A DNA stretch of 64,000 nucleotides. Origin: Schaalia sp. ORNL0103 (lineage in GTDB: Bacteria; Actinomycetota; Actinomycetes; Actinomycetales; Actinomycetaceae). A program made the position numbers and the translations under genes. Of the stretch, positions 37,972 to 49,512 are shown piece after piece (position 1 is the first letter of the stretch; every line of letters begins with the position of its first letter). Location of the stretch: assembly GCF_019429565.1 (NCBI RefSeq), contig NZ_JAHXSA010000001.1, positions 1,488,001 through 1,552,000 of the forward strand, in the 5' to 3' direction. Below the pieces are notes generated by a model. The model did no database searches, was not told where the DNA came from, and worked only from the letters and a program-made list of their open reading frames with translations.

Positions 37972-38253
37972 TCAGCGCCGACGTCCCTTACGATCGTCCT
38001 TGTCGTGGCTGCGGAAAGTACGCGTGGGAGCGAACTCGCCGAGCTTGTGGCCCACCATCGACTCGGTGACGAAAACGGGCACATGCTTACGGCCGTCGTG
38101 GACGGCAATGGTCAGACCCAGGAAGTCCGGGGTGATGACCGAGCGACGCGACCAGGTCTTGATGACGTTCTTAGAGCCGGATTCGTTCGCGGCGTCGACC
38201 TTCTTGAGCAGGTGGTCGTCGACGAACGGGCCCTTCTTCAAACTACGCGGCAT
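37972..38253 (-). CDS. rpsS: 30S ribosomal protein S19
   Basis: Head protein that pairs with S13 and contacts A-site tRNA. The 93-residue sequence is standard: [67 protein letters not shown]. It follows rplB by 16 nt. Confidence 0.99.
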   Translation of the reverse strand: MPRSLKKGPFVDDHLLKKVDAANESGSKNVIKTWSRRSVITPDFLGLTIAVHDGRKHVPVFVTESMVGHKLGEFAPTRTFRSHDKDDRKGRRR

Positions 38254-38269
38254 TTCAATCGACTCCTAC

Positions 38270-39106
38270 TCAGCGGTTCTTGCCGGTCTTGCGACGGCGG
38301 ACGATCATGCGATCGGACGCCTTCTTCGGACGACGCGTACGGCCCTCGGGCTTGCCCCAAGGCGACACGGGGTGACGACCACCGGACGTGCGGCCTTCAC
38401 CACCGCCGTGCGGGTGATCAACCGGGTTCATAACGACACCACGGACGTGCGGGCGCTTGCCCTTCCAGCGCATACGGCCGGCCTTGCCCCAGTTGATGTT
38501 CGACTGCTCAGCGTTGCCGACCTCGCCGATGGTGGCGCGGCAGGTGGCCTCGACGTTGCGGATCTCGCCGGAGGGCATACGCAGCTGGGCGAAGCGGCCT
38601 TCCTTAGCGACGAGCTGCACGGAGGTGCCAGCGGAGCGGGCGATCTTGGCGCCGCCACCCGGGTAGAGCTCAACGGCGTGCACAACGGTACCCAGGGGGA
38701 TGTTGCGCAGCTGCAGCGAGTTGCCGGGCTTGATGTCAGCGCCAACGCCAGCCTCGATGTGATCGCCCTGCTTGAGGCCGGTCGGAGCGAGGATGTAGCG
38801 CTTCTCGCCATCCGCGTAGTGCAGGAGAGCGATGCGAGCGGTGCGGTTGGGGTCGTACTCGATGTGAGCGACCGTCGCCGGGACGCCGTCCTTGTCGTGA
38901 CGACGGAAGTCGATCACGCGGTACTGACGCTTGTGGCCGCCGCCGCGGTGGCGGGAGGTCACGCGGCCGTTGTTGTTACGGCCACCGGTCTTGTGCAGCG
39001 GGCGCAGCAGCGACTTCTCGGGGGTGTCGCGGGTGATCTCGACAAAGTCAGAGACGGACGAGAAGCGACGGCCCGGAGTCGTGGGCTTGTACTTGCGAAT
39101 TCCCAT
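38270..39106 (-). CDS. rplB: 50S ribosomal protein L2
   Basis: Needed for subunit joining and peptidyl-transferase activity. The 278-residue protein has [60 protein letters not shown] and the conserved C-terminal [25 protein letters not shown] containing the essential histidine, ending in a basic tail. Length is standard. It lies between rplW and rpsS. Confidence 0.99.
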   Translation of the reverse strand: MGIRKYKPTTPGRRFSSVSDFVEITRDTPEKSLLRPLHKTGGRNNNGRVTSRHRGGGHKRQYRVIDFRRHDKDGVPATVAHIEYDPNRTARIALLHYADGEKRYILAPTGLKQGDHIEAGVGADIKPGNSLQLRNIPLGTVVHAVELYPGGGAKIARSAGTSVQLVAKEGRFAQLRMPSGEIRNVEATCRATIGEVGNAEQSNINWGKAGRMRWKGKRPHVRGVVMNPVDHPHGGGEGRTSGGRHPVSPWGKPEGRTRRPKKASDRMIVRRRKTGKNR

Positions 39107-39128
39107 TGTTCAAATGTCCCTTCGGTCC

Positions 39129-39434
39129 TCAGGCCTGATCGCCGAAGATGTCGATGGTGCCCTCACGCACGGTGACGATGGCACGCTTGACGTCCTTGCG
39201 CTTACCGATCCCGTTGCGGGTGCGGTAGGTCTTGCCCTTGCGGTTCTGGGTGGCGATGGAACCGATCTTGACGCCGAAGATACGCTCGAGGGCAATCTTG
39301 ATCTCGGTCTTGTTCGCGCGGGGGTCAACCTCGAAGGTGTACTTGCCCAGGTCCATGAGGGCGAGCGACTTCTCGGTGGTGACCGGCTTCAGGATGATGT
39401 CGCGGGGGTTCTTACCCGCTTCAATCGTGCTCAC
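39129..39434 (-). CDS. rplW: 50S ribosomal protein L23
   Basis: Docking site for trigger factor and SRP at the tunnel exit. The 101-residue product has [35 protein letters not shown], with the extended loop [31 protein letters not shown]. The start is GTG and overlaps the rplD stop by 4 bp (GTGA), so the two are translationally coupled. Confidence 0.98.
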   Translation of the reverse strand: MSTIEAGKNPRDIILKPVTTEKSLALMDLGKYTFEVDPRANKTEIKIALERIFGVKIGSIATQNRKGKTYRTRNGIGKRKDVKRAIVTVREGTIDIFGDQA

Positions 39435-40075
39435 TTGGTCTCCTCCTTGGTACCGAGGAAGGACTCAAGGGCGGCCTGCGTGAAGACGATGTCATCGGCG
39501 TCCAGGACGTCGTACGTGTTCAGCTGGTCGGCCCACAGGACGTGAACCTCGGGAACGTTGCGCAGGGACAGCGCGGTCAGTTCGTTGCCACGCTCGAGGA
39601 CGACGAGAGCCTGACGGTCCTCGACGATCGCGCTCAGAGCGGCGAGAGCAGCCTTGGTCGAGGGCTTGTCGCCTTCGAACAGGGCGGTGACAACGTGGAT
39701 GCGGTCGGCGCGCGCACGGTCGGAGAGAGCGGAACGCAGAGCGCCCTGCTTCATCTTCTTGGGGGTGCGCTGGTCGTAGTCACGCGGCTGAGGGCCGTGG
39801 ACGATGCCACCGCCGGTGAAGTGAGGCGCACGGATGGAGCCCTGACGGGCGTTACCGGTGCCCTTCTGACGGAACGGCTTCTTGCCGCCGCCAGCGACCT
39901 CACCGCGGGTCTTCGTCGCGTGCGTGCCCTGACGAGCGGCCGCAAGCTGAGCGACGACAACCTGGTGCATCAGCGGAATGTTGGTGGGGACGTCAAAAAT
40001 CGAACCGGGGAGAACGACGGAGCCCGCCTTCTTGCCCTTGATGTCGATGACGTCAACGTTACGATCGTCAGCCAT
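39431..40075 (-). CDS. rplD: 50S ribosomal protein L4
   Basis: Tunnel-lining protein; in enterobacteria also a regulator of the S10 operon. The 214-residue protein has [21 protein letters not shown], the basic loop [25 protein letters not shown](IRAP) and a globular C-terminal half. The ATG giving [12 protein letters not shown] is taken in preference to a GTG two codons upstream that overlaps rplC. It starts 2 nt after rplC ends. Confidence 0.98.
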   Translation of the reverse strand: MADDRNVDVIDIKGKKAGSVVLPGSIFDVPTNIPLMHQVVVAQLAAARQGTHATKTRGEVAGGGKKPFRQKGTGNARQGSIRAPHFTGGGIVHGPQPRDYDQRTPKKMKQGALRSALSDRARADRIHVVTALFEGDKPSTKAALAALSAIVEDRQALVVLERGNELTALSLRNVPEVHVLWADQLNTYDVLDADDIVFTQAALESFLGTKEETK

Positions 40076-40077
40076 GA

Positions 40078-40743
40078 TCACGCACCCTTCACGGAGGAGC
40101 GAACCAGGACCACGCCGTTCTTCGGACCCGGGATGGCGCCGCTGATGAGCAGCAGGCCCTTCTCGGCGTCCACGGCCTGGATCGTCAGGTTCTGGACAGT
40201 ACGACGGTTGCCACCCATGCGGCCGGCCATGCGCAGGCCCTTGAAGATGCGACCGGGGGTTGCGCAGGCGCCGATCGAGCCGGGCTTGCGGTGGTTGCGG
40301 TGCGCACCGTGGGAGGCGGAAACGCCAGCGAAGCCGTGACGCTTCATAACGCCGGCAAAACCCTTGCCCTTGGTGGTGCCGGAGACGTCGACGCCTTCGC
40401 CAGCCTCGAAGGTGGTGGCGTCGAGTTCCTTGCCGACCTCGTAAGAGTCGTGCTCGGACGTGCGAACCTCAACGAGGTGGCGACGGGGGGCAACCCCGGC
40501 CTTCTCGAAGTGGCCCTGGAGGGGCTTGGTGACCTTACGGGAGTCAATCTCACCGAAGCCAAGCTGAATAGCGGAGTAGCCGTCGACCTCTTCGGTACGA
40601 ACCTGGGTCACGACGTTGGTGCCGACCTGCACGACAGTCAGGGGCACGAGGTGGCCGTCGGCATCCCACACCTGGGTCATGCCGAGCTTGCGGCCGAGCA
40701 GCGCCTTGATGGGCGCGCCAGCGTGCTGCTTCTTGTTAGTCAT
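40078..40743 (-). CDS. rplC: 50S ribosomal protein L3
   Basis: Initiates assembly of the large subunit and reaches the peptidyl-transferase centre. The 221-residue product has [80 protein letters not shown] and VRSSVKGA. It has a short N-terminal extension ([13 protein letters not shown]). It follows rpsJ by 11 nt. Confidence 0.99.
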   Translation of the reverse strand: MTNKKQHAGAPIKALLGRKLGMTQVWDADGHLVPLTVVQVGTNVVTQVRTEEVDGYSAIQLGFGEIDSRKVTKPLQGHFEKAGVAPRRHLVEVRTSEHDSYEVGKELDATTFEAGEGVDVSGTTKGKGFAGVMKRHGFAGVSASHGAHRNHRKPGSIGACATPGRIFKGLRMAGRMGGNRRTVQNLTIQAVDAEKGLLLISGAIPGPKNGVVLVRSSVKGA

Positions 40744-40754
40744 TGCAGATGTCC

Positions 40755-41063
40755 TCAGAGCTTGATCTCGATGTTGACGTCCGCAGGCAGGTCGAGGCGC
40801 ATGAGCGAGTCGACGGCCTTGGGGGTCGGATCGATGATGTCGATGAGCCGCTTGTGCGTGCGCATTTCAAAGTGCTCGCGGCTGTCCTTGTACTTGTGGG
40901 GCGACCGAATAACGACGAAAACGTTCTTCTCGGTCGGCAGCGGCACCGGGCCCACGACCGTGGCGCCAGCACGCTGTACGGTGTCCACGATCTTGCGCGC
41001 GGAGCTGTCGATGACCTCGTGGTCATACGACTTGAGCCGGATGCGGATCTTCTGTCCCGCCAT
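40755..41063 (-). CDS. rpsJ: 30S ribosomal protein S10
   Basis: Head protein and, as NusE, a transcription antitermination partner. The 102-residue sequence is standard: [64 protein letters not shown], and [16 protein letters not shown]. It is first in the S10 operon, with AGAGG nine bases before the ATG and a long upstream region containing a repeated 22-mer. Confidence 0.99.
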   Translation of the reverse strand: MAGQKIRIRLKSYDHEVIDSSARKIVDTVQRAGATVVGPVPLPTEKNVFVVIRSPHKYKDSREHFEMRTHKRLIDIIDPTPKAVDSLMRLDLPADVNIEIKL

Positions 41064-41100
41064 GCCGTCTTACCTCTTCTCGTACAGATTCGCCGCCGGT

Positions 41101-41126
41101 CCCCGCACTCGGGCGTGTCGCAGCCG
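41101..41126. repeat. Direct repeat, copy A, in the S10 leader
   Basis: Starts CCCCGCACTCGGGCGTGTCG and is identical to copy B over 22 nt, then one mismatch, then CCG. It lies about 40 nt upstream of rpsJ, so it is probably transcribed in the leader. Confidence 0.9.
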
Positions 41127-41376
41127 TTGTGCGCGCGATTGCTCGCGCTGGACCGACGTCTTGTCCAAAGATCTTGGGCATATTGCCCGATCCATACGTG
41201 ATGGCACGCATGGACCACCCCAGAGATGCTGAGGCAACCGTGCCATTCTGTCAGAGTTCCACCCGCGAGCACAAACCCGGAAGGGGGTTCTCGCATGTGA
41301 AACCACCGACAGATTGGCGTGGATAGCGGCCCAAGCTGCGCATAACAGCCCGGACCGTCACCAAGAAACTACCGTA

Positions 41377-41402
41377 CCCCGCACTCGGGCGTGTCGCAAC
41401 CG
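41377..41402. repeat. Direct repeat, copy B, upstream of the S10 leader
   Basis: The second copy in the same orientation, 276 nt from copy A. Function unknown; it could be a regulator site or the trace of a small duplication. Confidence 0.9.
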
Positions 41403-41585
41403 GGGATCGGTCACATTTCCACGAACGAGGGCGGGGCAGCCACACGAATACACCACGTAGCGCCGAAGCACATTATGCCCATACACCCCTTAAGCCACCG
41501 ATGTCACAAAATACGCAGCACAGAGCATTCACATGCACACAGCGCCTCCACGAGCACAACCATTCACTGACGAGCCGAATAGCGA

Positions 41586-41617
41586 AAGGCCCCGCCTCTC
41601 GGAAGAGGCGGGGCCTT
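41586..41617 (-). terminator. Terminator of tuf
   Basis: A perfect 14-bp stem (AAGGCCCCGCCTCT with its complement) with a 4-nt loop, followed on the minus strand by UUUC-like sequence, lies about 53 nt after the tuf stop codon. Confidence 0.88.
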
Positions 41618-41670
41618 CAATGCCGCTGGATCAGCAGCGAATCAAATCTGAGAAAGTCTCAGAGGTCGAT

Positions 41671-42858
<1,188 letters not shown>

Positions 42859-42960
42859 TTGTGTCCTCCTGGACTCGGGTAGATATTCTCAGCCTACGGC
42901 TAGGTGCCACTTTAACACCCCTGGGGCTTGAGACCTACTGGGTTTACTTGTGTGTGAGGC

Positions 42961-42994
42961 GGCTCGCAGGGCAGGTCACCCTGCCCCACGAGCC
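42961..42994 (-). terminator. Terminator between fusA and tuf
   Basis: Outer arms GGCTCG and CGAGCC and inner arms GGGCAGG and CCTGCCC, separated by a 2x2 internal loop, start 11 nt after the fusA stop. Partial read-through to tuf is likely. Confidence 0.75.
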
Positions 42995-43005
42995 CCCGGT
43001 GGGAC

Positions 43006-45129
43006 TCAGTTGCCCCGAGACTTGCCGACGATCTCGTCCGCGACGGCGCGCGGAACCTCGGCGTAGCTGTCGAACTCCATGGAGTAGACAGCGCGGCCCT
43101 GCGTCTTGGAGCGCAGGTCGCCAACGTATCCGAACATCTCGGACAGCGGGACCTGAGCCTTGACGACGCGCACGCCGTGCTGCTCGTCCATCGACGAGAT
43201 CTGGCCACGGCGAGAGTTGAGGTCGCCGATGACATCGCCCATGTACTCCTCGGGAGTACGAACCTCAACGGCCATGATCGGCTCGAGGAGGACGGGGTTA
43301 GCCTTCTTGGCAGCTTCCTTCAGCGCCATCGAGCCAGCAACCTTGAACGCCATTTCGGAGGAGTCAACCTCGTGGTAGGCGCCGTCGAGCAGCGTGGCCT
43401 TGATGTCGACCATCGGGTAGCCGGCGAGAACGCCGGACTGCATGGCGTCCTTGATGCCCGCGTCGACCGACGGGATGTACTCGCGAGGAACGCGGCCACC
43501 GGTGACCTTGTCCTCGAACATGTACTCTTCCTCGGAGTCGGCCGGGAGGGGCTCCAGGGCGATGATGACACGCGCGAACTGACCGGAACCACCGGTCTGC
43601 TTCTTGTGCGTGTATTCGTACTTCTCGACCGTCTTGCGGATGGTCTCACGGTAGGCAACCATCGGGTTACCCACGTTGGCCTCGACCTTGAACTCGCGAC
43701 GCATACGGTCGACGATGATGTCGAGGTGGAGCTCACCCATACCACCGATGATGGTCTGGCCGGTCTCAGCGTCGAGCTCGACGGTGAACGTCGGGTCCTC
43801 TTCCGCCAGCTTCTGGATGGCGACGCCCATCTTCTCCTGGTCGGCCTTCGACTTGGGCTCGACGGCGACCTGGATAACGGGGGCGGGGAACGTCATCGAC
43901 TCGAGGACGATCGGCTTGTCCATCGCGGACAGGGTGTCGCCGGTCGTGGTGTCCTTGAGGCCGATCACCGCGTAGATGTGGCCAGCGTGCGCCACGTCGA
44001 CGGGGTTCTCCTTGTTCGAGTGCATCTGGAAGATCTTGCCGATGCGCTCCTTCTTGCCCTTGGTCGAGTTGAGGACCTGGGCGCCGGACTCGACCTTACC
44101 GGAGTACACGCGGATGAAGGTGAGCTTGCCGTAGAAGGGGTGAGCGGCGATCTTGAACGCCAGAGCGGAGAAGGGCTCGTTCTCGTCGGGCTTACGAACC
44201 TCGGTCTCTTCCTCGGTCTCAGAGCCGGGGAGGAAGCCGCGAACGTCGCCGATGTCGAGCGGGGAGGGCAGGAAGTCCACGACGGCGTCGAGGACGGGCT
44301 GCACGCCCATGTTGCGCAGAGCGGTACCGCAGTACACGGGGAACGCGCGCGAGGAGATGGTCAGAAGGCGGATGCCTTCCTTGATCTGCTCAAGCGTCAG
44401 CTCGCCGTTCTCCAGGTAGGCCTCGGTCAGCTCGTCAGAGCCCTCGGCGGCGGCCTCAACGAGCGCCTCGCGGTACTCTTCAGCCTTTTCCTGGTACTCG
44501 GCGGGGATCGGGCCGCGCTCGACGACGGAGCCGAGCGTGTCGTTGCCCTTGTCGTCCTTGGCCGGGTAGGTCAGGGCCTCCATGGTCAGCAGGTCGATGT
44601 TGCCGACGAAGTCGTTCTCGGCGCCCATCGGGAGCTGCATGACGATCGGGGTCGCGTGCAGGCGGTCGCGGATGGTACCAACCGAGAAGTAGAAGTCGGC
44701 GCCCATCTTGTCCATCTTGTTGATGAAGCAGATACGGGGGACGTCGTACTTGTCGGCCTGACGCCACACGGTCTCGGACTGGGGCTCAACGCCCTCCTTG
44801 CCGTCGAACACGGCAACAGCGCCGTCGAGGACGCGCAGCGAGCGCTCAACCTCAACGGTGAAGTCAACGTGACCGGGGGTGTCAATGATGTTGATCTGGT
44901 TACCGTTCCAGAAAGAGGTAACGGCGGCGGACGTAATCGTGATGCCGCGTTCCTTTTCCTGTTCCATCCAGTCGGTCGTCGAGGCGCCGTCGTGCGTCTC
45001 GCCGATCTTGTAGTTGATGCCCGTGTAGAACAGGATTCGTTCGGTCACGGTCGTCTTGCCGGCATCGATGTGAGCCATGATGCCAATGTTGCGGACCTTG
45101 TTGAGGTCCGTCAGCACCTCTAGTGCCAC
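43006..45129 (-). CDS. fusA: Elongation factor G
   Basis: GTPase that drives translocation and, with RRF, ribosome recycling. The 707-residue protein has G1 AHIDAGKTT (19-27), [47 protein letters not shown] and the domain IV loop [19 protein letters not shown], ending in [19 protein letters not shown]. The start is GTG with AAGGA upstream. It follows rpsG by 80 nt with a hairpin in between, the normal str operon order. Confidence 0.99.
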   Translation of the reverse strand: MALEVLTDLNKVRNIGIMAHIDAGKTTVTERILFYTGINYKIGETHDGASTTDWMEQEKERGITITSAAVTSFWNGNQINIIDTPGHVDFTVEVERSLRVLDGAVAVFDGKEGVEPQSETVWRQADKYDVPRICFINKMDKMGADFYFSVGTIRDRLHATPIVMQLPMGAENDFVGNIDLLTMEALTYPAKDDKGNDTLGSVVERGPIPAEYQEKAEEYREALVEAAAEGSDELTEAYLENGELTLEQIKEGIRLLTISSRAFPVYCGTALRNMGVQPVLDAVVDFLPSPLDIGDVRGFLPGSETEEETEVRKPDENEPFSALAFKIAAHPFYGKLTFIRVYSGKVESGAQVLNSTKGKKERIGKIFQMHSNKENPVDVAHAGHIYAVIGLKDTTTGDTLSAMDKPIVLESMTFPAPVIQVAVEPKSKADQEKMGVAIQKLAEEDPTFTVELDAETGQTIIGGMGELHLDIIVDRMRREFKVEANVGNPMVAYRETIRKTVEKYEYTHKKQTGGSGQFARVIIALEPLPADSEEEYMFEDKVTGGRVPREYIPSVDAGIKDAMQSGVLAGYPMVDIKATLLDGAYHEVDSSEMAFKVAGSMALKEAAKKANPVLLEPIMAVEVRTPEEYMGDVIGDLNSRRGQISSMDEQHGVRVVKAQVPLSEMFGYVGDLRSKTQGRAVYSMEFDSYAEVPRAVADEIVGKSRGN

Positions 45130-45174
45130 GAGTGTGGTTCCTTCGTTCGAAGTAATGGGTGTTCTTGCTGCGTG

Positions 45175-45204
45175 AGACGAGGCCCGGTTGCCCAGGCCTC
45201 GTCT
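45175..45204 (-). terminator. Hairpin between rpsG and fusA
   Basis: A 10-bp perfect stem (AGACGAGGCC with GGCCTCGTCT) with a 10-nt loop directly follows the rpsG stop. It carries the recurrent octamer pair and may attenuate transcription into fusA rather than stop it fully. Confidence 0.7.
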
Positions 45205-45209
45205 TTAAA

Positions 45210-45680
45210 TCACCAGCGGTAGTGCGCGAAGGCGCGGTTGGACTCAGCCATCTTGTGCATGTCCTCACGGCGCTTCACAGCGGCGCCGAGGCCGTTGGAG
45301 GCGTCGAGGATCTCGTTGGCGAGACGCTCGGTCATGGTCTTCTCGCGACGCTGACGCGAGAAGTCAACCAGCCAGCGCAGGGCCAGCGTCGTGGCGCGCG
45401 CGGGGCGAACCTCGACGGGGACCTGGTAGGTCGCGCCACCGACACGGCGGGAGCGGACCTCGAGGGCCGGACGAATGTTCTCGAGAGCGCGCTTGAGCAC
45501 GGAGACGGGCTCCTGCTCGGTGCGCTCGCGAACGGTTTCAAGTGCGCCGTAGACGATGCGCTCGGCGACGGTCTTCTTGCCGTCGAGGAGAACGCGGTTG
45601 ACCAGCTGGGTCACGACCTTGGAGCCGTAAACCGGGTCATCGACGAGGGGGCGACGGGGAGCGGGGCCCTTACGAGGCAT
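45210..45680 (-). CDS. rpsG: 30S ribosomal protein S7
   Basis: Head-assembly protein near the E site. The 156-residue protein begins [23 protein letters not shown] and contains [37 protein letters not shown] and [36 protein letters not shown]. Its ATG overlaps the rpsL stop by one base (TAATG), so translation is coupled. Confidence 0.99.
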   Translation of the reverse strand: MPRKGPAPRRPLVDDPVYGSKVVTQLVNRVLLDGKKTVAERIVYGALETVRERTEQEPVSVLKRALENIRPALEVRSRRVGGATYQVPVEVRPARATTLALRWLVDFSRQRREKTMTERLANEILDASNGLGAAVKRREDMHKMAESNRAFAHYRW

Positions 45681-46054
45681 TACTTCTTCTCCTTCTTCGC
45701 GCCGTAACGGGAACGAGCCTGCTGACGGCCGCGGACACCCTGGGTGTCGAGCGAGCCGCGGACGATGCGGTAACGCACGCCGGGCAGGTCCTTCACACGA
45801 CCACCGCGCACGAGCACGATCGAGTGCTCCTGCAGGTTGTGGCCCTCACCGGGAATGTAGGCGGTGACTTCGATGCCGGACGAAAGGCGCACACGAGCGA
45901 CCTTTCGCAGAGCCGAGTTCGGCTTCTTCGGCGTGGTGGTGTACACACGGGTGCACACGCCGCGACGCTGGGGGGAGCCCTTCAGCGCGGGGGTCTTCAC
46001 CTTCGCGCGCTTCGAGACACGTCCCTTGCGGACGAGCTGCTGAATGGTAGGCAC
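45680..46054 (-). CDS. rpsL: 30S ribosomal protein S12
   Basis: Decoding-centre protein. The 124-residue product begins [12 protein letters not shown] and has [21 protein letters not shown] and [24 protein letters not shown]. The two lysines whose replacement gives streptomycin resistance in other bacteria (positions 43 and 88) are intact. The start is GTG, with GGAG five bases upstream. It is first in the str operon; a clear promoter and a short hairpin lie upstream. Confidence 0.99.
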   Translation of the reverse strand: MPTIQQLVRKGRVSKRAKVKTPALKGSPQRRGVCTRVYTTTPKKPNSALRKVARVRLSSGIEVTAYIPGEGHNLQEHSIVLVRGGRVKDLPGVRYRIVRGSLDTQGVRGRQQARSRYGAKKEKK

Positions 46055-46080
46055 TGGGTCTCCAGTTTCTTTCCGTCGGC

Positions 46081-46107
46081 GGCCTCCCCTTGTTCTAAGG
46101 GGCGGCC
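46081..46107 (-). promoter_or_regulatory. Hairpin in the rpsL leader
   Basis: GGCC-CCCCTT pairs with AAGGGG-GGCC across a 5-nt loop, with one mismatch. It lies about 27 nt before the rpsL start and near the predicted transcription start, so it may affect mRNA stability or serve as an S7/S12 control element; this is speculation. Confidence 0.45.
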
Positions 46108-46110
46108 CTG

Positions 46111-46138
46111 ATTGTCAGTCTTCCGCGACTGCTGTCAC
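46111..46138 (-). promoter_or_regulatory. rpsL promoter
   Basis: GTGACA (-35, 46133-46138) and GACAAT (-10, 46111-46116) are spaced by 16 bp on the minus strand, upstream of rpsL. The predicted leader is about 50 nt. Confidence 0.65.
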
Positions 46139-46460
46139 CCCCGTGTGGGCACACGTGTCCGCCTGGGGGCCGGCGCGCCATGATAACCACGTGGGTCAGA
46201 GAATGACGCCCGGAGCTCCGACGGACGGAGCCCGCTCCCGGTTTCCCGGGCACAGAGGTTCCACAGAAGCGGGAACCACCCTCAAGGATAGTGGGAAACG
46301 TCGCCGTTCGTCAAAGGGGGTGCATTGTGGTTCCCCCCTCATCGACGAGGCCGGGGCAGACAACGGGGATCACCTGACGTTTGCGGGAAGGCGCAGGCAC
46401 TCTTGCGAGCTATGCCGGAGTGCTCACTGTGGCCACATCGCGCCCACGAATAGGCACGCA

Positions 46461-46494
46461 GAGGGGCCCGCAGGCGCTTGCCTGCGGGCCCCTC
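46461..46494 (-). terminator. Terminator of the GH3 gene
   Basis: A perfect 15-bp stem (GAGGGGCCCGCAGGC with its complement) and a GCTT loop lie 66 nt after the GH3 stop codon. Confidence 0.82.
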
Positions 46495-46560
46495 CCCCAC
46501 GGGTGAACGGCACTCAATGTCACCCGGGGATTATGCTCCGTCCGGTTGTTCCCGGATCGG

Positions 46561-49512
46561 TCACTCCTCCGCCTTGTCAGCCCCGGCCTCGTCGATCGAA
46601 GCGTTGGGCTCGACGGTGATCACGGCCTCGGCCTTGCGAGTGCGATAGCGGCGGATCGCCACCACCTCAAGGCCGAGCAGGGCGAGGATCGCTGCCGCTG
46701 CCGCCACCCAGGTGATGTACTCCCACGCGTTCCGGGTCACCTCGGGCTGGCCGTTCTCGTACATCCACGAGTTTGCGACCGTGTAGAGGATGTTGTGCGA
46801 GGCGCGACGCAGAGAGCTGACGCCCGCCGCGTCCTGCACGTTCACCGTCGCGATCGGCATATCGAGTGTCGCGAGCATCAGATCACCGCCGTTACGCGTG
46901 ATCTGGTCGGCGTTCTGGTATCCGTAGCCCGCGAAGTAGTCGGTGAGGACCATGCCGCGGAAGCCCCACTCGTCGCGCAGGACGTTATTGAGCAGTGCCG
47001 AGTTGGCACCCGCGTACTCGGGGCCGATGTAGTTGAACGCGCTCATGATCGCGTGTGCGCCGCCGTCCTTGACGCCGATCTCGAAGGAACGCAGGTAGAT
47101 TTCACGCATCGCCTGCTCGTTCGTCCAGGTCGCCAGCATGTGCGTGCGGTTGGTTTCCTGGTCGTTGAGGGCGAAGTGCTTGAGGAAGGCGTACACGCCC
47201 TTTGCCTGGGCGCCCTTGATCTCCTCGGCAACCTGCGAGCCGGCCAGGACCGGGTCCTCCGAGAAGTACTCGAAGTTACGTCCCGCGTAGGCGTAGCGGT
47301 GCGTGTTCGTTGCCGGCGCGTACCAGCCCGAGACCTGCATGTCGTGCGCCATCGTGCCAATCGCATCACCGAAGGAACGCGCGAGCTCCTTGTTGAAGGT
47401 GGCCGCCACGGACACCGCGGAGGGCAGGCCGATCGAGCCGACACCCGTGAAGTTGTTGTTCAGCGAGGCGGGGCCGTCCACGTCGGAGACGCGCAGCTTG
47501 CCGATCGAGGAGATCGCCGGGGAGCCGTAGCCACCCTTGGAGATGAGGGTGTTCATTTCCTTGACGGTGAGCTGGTCGAGGAGCTGATCCCACTTCGGGT
47601 CGTCGTAATCGAGGCCCGCGAGGTCACCCAGGACGAGGCCGTTCTTCGCACCCGTGGTCGGCATCGTCGCGCTGCTGTCAGCGTCGGCGGTTGCTGCGTC
47701 GTAGTTCGACGTCGCGAGGAACTTCGCCTTGTTGGCCTCGCTCATCTCGAAGTTCGTGGGAGCCGCGGTTGCCTCCGCGAGGTTGGCGAAGCGGCCCGCG
47801 CGCGACAGGTAGGTGACGTCACCCTTCGCGTCGTCGAACTGGTTGGTGGCCACAACCTTGTCACCGTCGTGCGTGTTGTCGGCGGTGTTGAAGGTCTGCG
47901 TCGCATCGACCGTGTACGTCTTCTCGTCGATGAGGTCGTGCGAATTGGAGCGCGCGGAGATCTTGTAGTCGCCGGCCTCAAGCACGTAGGCCTTCGCATT
48001 CACCGAGTCGTAGGAGGCGAGCGAATCGCGGTTCCAGCTGACCGTCAGCGTCTGGGACTCACCGGGCTCCAGCAGCTTCGTCTTCTCGAACGACAGCAGG
48101 TTCGCGGAAGCCTTTTCGATGCCACCGTCCGTGTAGGGCGGGTTGTCATAGATCTGGACGATGTCCTTACCGGCGACCTGGCCGGTGTTCGTGACGGTCA
48201 CGTCCGCGGACATGGTTCCCGTGGCCTCGTCGACCGAGATGTCGCTCATCGACTGGGAGAACGTCGTGTAGGACAGGCCGAATCCGAACGGGTAGACGAC
48301 CTCGTTGCTGTAGTCGATGACACCCTCAGCGGCAGCCGTCTCGTACCAGCGGTAGCCAACGTAGATCGAGTCGTTGTAGTTGACGAAGGACGGCTGTGTC
48401 TGGGTGCCCTTGTTGAAGGGGTCGTCCTGGGCGAACTCCGTCATGTTCGTGTACTGGAAGTCGCCGAAGTTGTTCGCAGCGGGGCCCTCCTTGATGTCAC
48501 GCGGGAAGGTGTCGGGGGTCTTCGCCGAGGGGTTGACCTCGCCATCCAGGATGCGTCCCAGCGCGTTGAAGCCAACCTGGCCTCCGGGGATCGCCCACAC
48601 GATCGCGTCGATCTCCGGGTCGTCCTGAAGGTCACCGAGCTGGAAGACGTTGGCGGCGTTGACAACGACGATCGTCTTCGTCGAGGTCTTCTTCGCCAGC
48701 TCGATCATGTCCTTTTCGGGACGCGTCAGCTCGAGGTAGCCCTGGCCATCCTCGAAGTCCGTGTAGTCCTCGGAGTTGTTCGTGTAGCTGAAGTACGGGT
48801 TGTCAGCCATCTCCTTGTTAACGTCGCGGGGCAGGTCGAAGCCCTCGCCGCCCGAGCGGGCGATCGTCACGACCGCGGTGTCACCGAAGGCGGTGGCGTT
48901 GGAGAGCAGGTCGTCAGAGTACTTGTCCTGCGTGGGCTCGGGCAGCGACCAGTCGGCCTTGAACATGCCGACCTCGGGGCGCTCAGCGCGGTAGGCGGTG
49001 TACAGGTTCGTCAGCTCATCATTCGTCATGAAGCCAGCGTTGTGCAGGCCATCAAGCAGGGTCGTCGTCGGGTTGTCCTTCGACAGCGAGCCGGAGCCGG
49101 TGCCGCCGTAGATCGGGTTCGTCGAGCCCCAACCCCACACGTTGATCGCGGAGCCCTTTGCGAGAGGCAGGGCACCGCCCTGGTTCTTCAGGAGGACCAT
49201 GCCCTCATCAGAAATGTCGTTGCCCAGATCCTCCACCTGGGCCTTCGACGCGTCCGTGAGGGCACCGGTGCCGGCCGCCAGGTCGAGCACCGTCTTCAAG
49301 CCGCCGTACATCATCGACACGACCGCCACGACGACGACGACGAACGCCGCGACCCAGGCCGTCGAGCGCGTCAGCTTGCGGGCAGGCTTGCCCATCTTAA
49401 AAACAGCGAGGGAGACGATGATGGCGAGCGCCAGCGCCACGCCAATGACGATCAAGGGAACCTTGATCGACTCAACCATCTTCCACACATCAGACCAGTT
49501 GATGGAAAGCAT
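46561..49512 (-). CDS. Membrane-anchored glycoside hydrolase family 3 protein with permuted domain order
   Basis: A GH3 beta-glycosidase-like protein of 983 residues. Two N-terminal helices (about 19-39 and 51-70) and one C-terminal helix (about 933-954) flank the enzyme; the basic residues between the first two helices and after the last (RRYRTRK) put the catalytic part outside. Domain order is reversed: the C-type alpha/beta domain comes first (DEGMVLLKNQGGALPL, PFGFGLSYT, then a fibronectin-like part), and the barrel domain comes last (SDVDGPASLNN, FLKHFALNDQE, nucleophile Asp858 in GMVLTDYF). Reversed GH3 enzymes are known, for example in Butyrivibrio and Ruminococcus. AGAGGA precedes the ATG. 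The gene lies between rpsL and a surface protein gene, an unusual place. The substrate is unknown. Confidence 0.88.
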   Translation of the reverse strand: MLSINWSDVWKMVESIKVPLIVIGVALALAIIVSLAVFKMGKPARKLTRSTAWVAAFVVVVVAVVSMMYGGLKTVLDLAAGTGALTDASKAQVEDLGNDISDEGMVLLKNQGGALPLAKGSAINVWGWGSTNPIYGGTGSGSLSKDNPTTTLLDGLHNAGFMTNDELTNLYTAYRAERPEVGMFKADWSLPEPTQDKYSDDLLSNATAFGDTAVVTIARSGGEGFDLPRDVNKEMADNPYFSYTNNSEDYTDFEDGQGYLELTRPEKDMIELAKKTSTKTIVVVNAANVFQLGDLQDDPEIDAIVWAIPGGQVGFNALGRILDGEVNPSAKTPDTFPRDIKEGPAANNFGDFQYTNMTEFAQDDPFNKGTQTQPSFVNYNDSIYVGYRWYETAAAEGVIDYSNEVVYPFGFGLSYTTFSQSMSDISVDEATGTMSADVTVTNTGQVAGKDIVQIYDNPPYTDGGIEKASANLLSFEKTKLLEPGESQTLTVSWNRDSLASYDSVNAKAYVLEAGDYKISARSNSHDLIDEKTYTVDATQTFNTADNTHDGDKVVATNQFDDAKGDVTYLSRAGRFANLAEATAAPTNFEMSEANKAKFLATSNYDAATADADSSATMPTTGAKNGLVLGDLAGLDYDDPKWDQLLDQLTVKEMNTLISKGGYGSPAISSIGKLRVSDVDGPASLNNNFTGVGSIGLPSAVSVAATFNKELARSFGDAIGTMAHDMQVSGWYAPATNTHRYAYAGRNFEYFSEDPVLAGSQVAEEIKGAQAKGVYAFLKHFALNDQETNRTHMLATWTNEQAMREIYLRSFEIGVKDGGAHAIMSAFNYIGPEYAGANSALLNNVLRDEWGFRGMVLTDYFAGYGYQNADQITRNGGDLMLATLDMPIATVNVQDAAGVSSLRRASHNILYTVANSWMYENGQPEVTRNAWEYITWVAAAAAILALLGLEVVAIRRYRTRKAEAVITVEPNASIDEAGADKAEE

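Larger units (their letters stand above)
41064..41670. other. Intergenic region between tuf and rpsJ (S10 operon leader and tuf 3' end)
   Basis: 607 nt without a supported gene. It holds the tuf terminator hairpin, two copies of a 22-nt direct repeat, and a small inverted repeat (GGGCATATTGCCC, 41176-41188). The S10 operon promoter must lie here; several weak -10-like hexamers exist (for example CAGAAT) but none pairs convincingly with a -35. Confidence 0.6.
46055..46560. other. Intergenic region between rpsL and the GH3 gene
   Basis: Holds the rpsL promoter and leader hairpin on one side and the GH3 terminator on the other. The middle (about 46150-46450) shows one unpaired ACGAGGCC (46345-46352) and nothing else recognisable. 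Confidence 0.55.
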
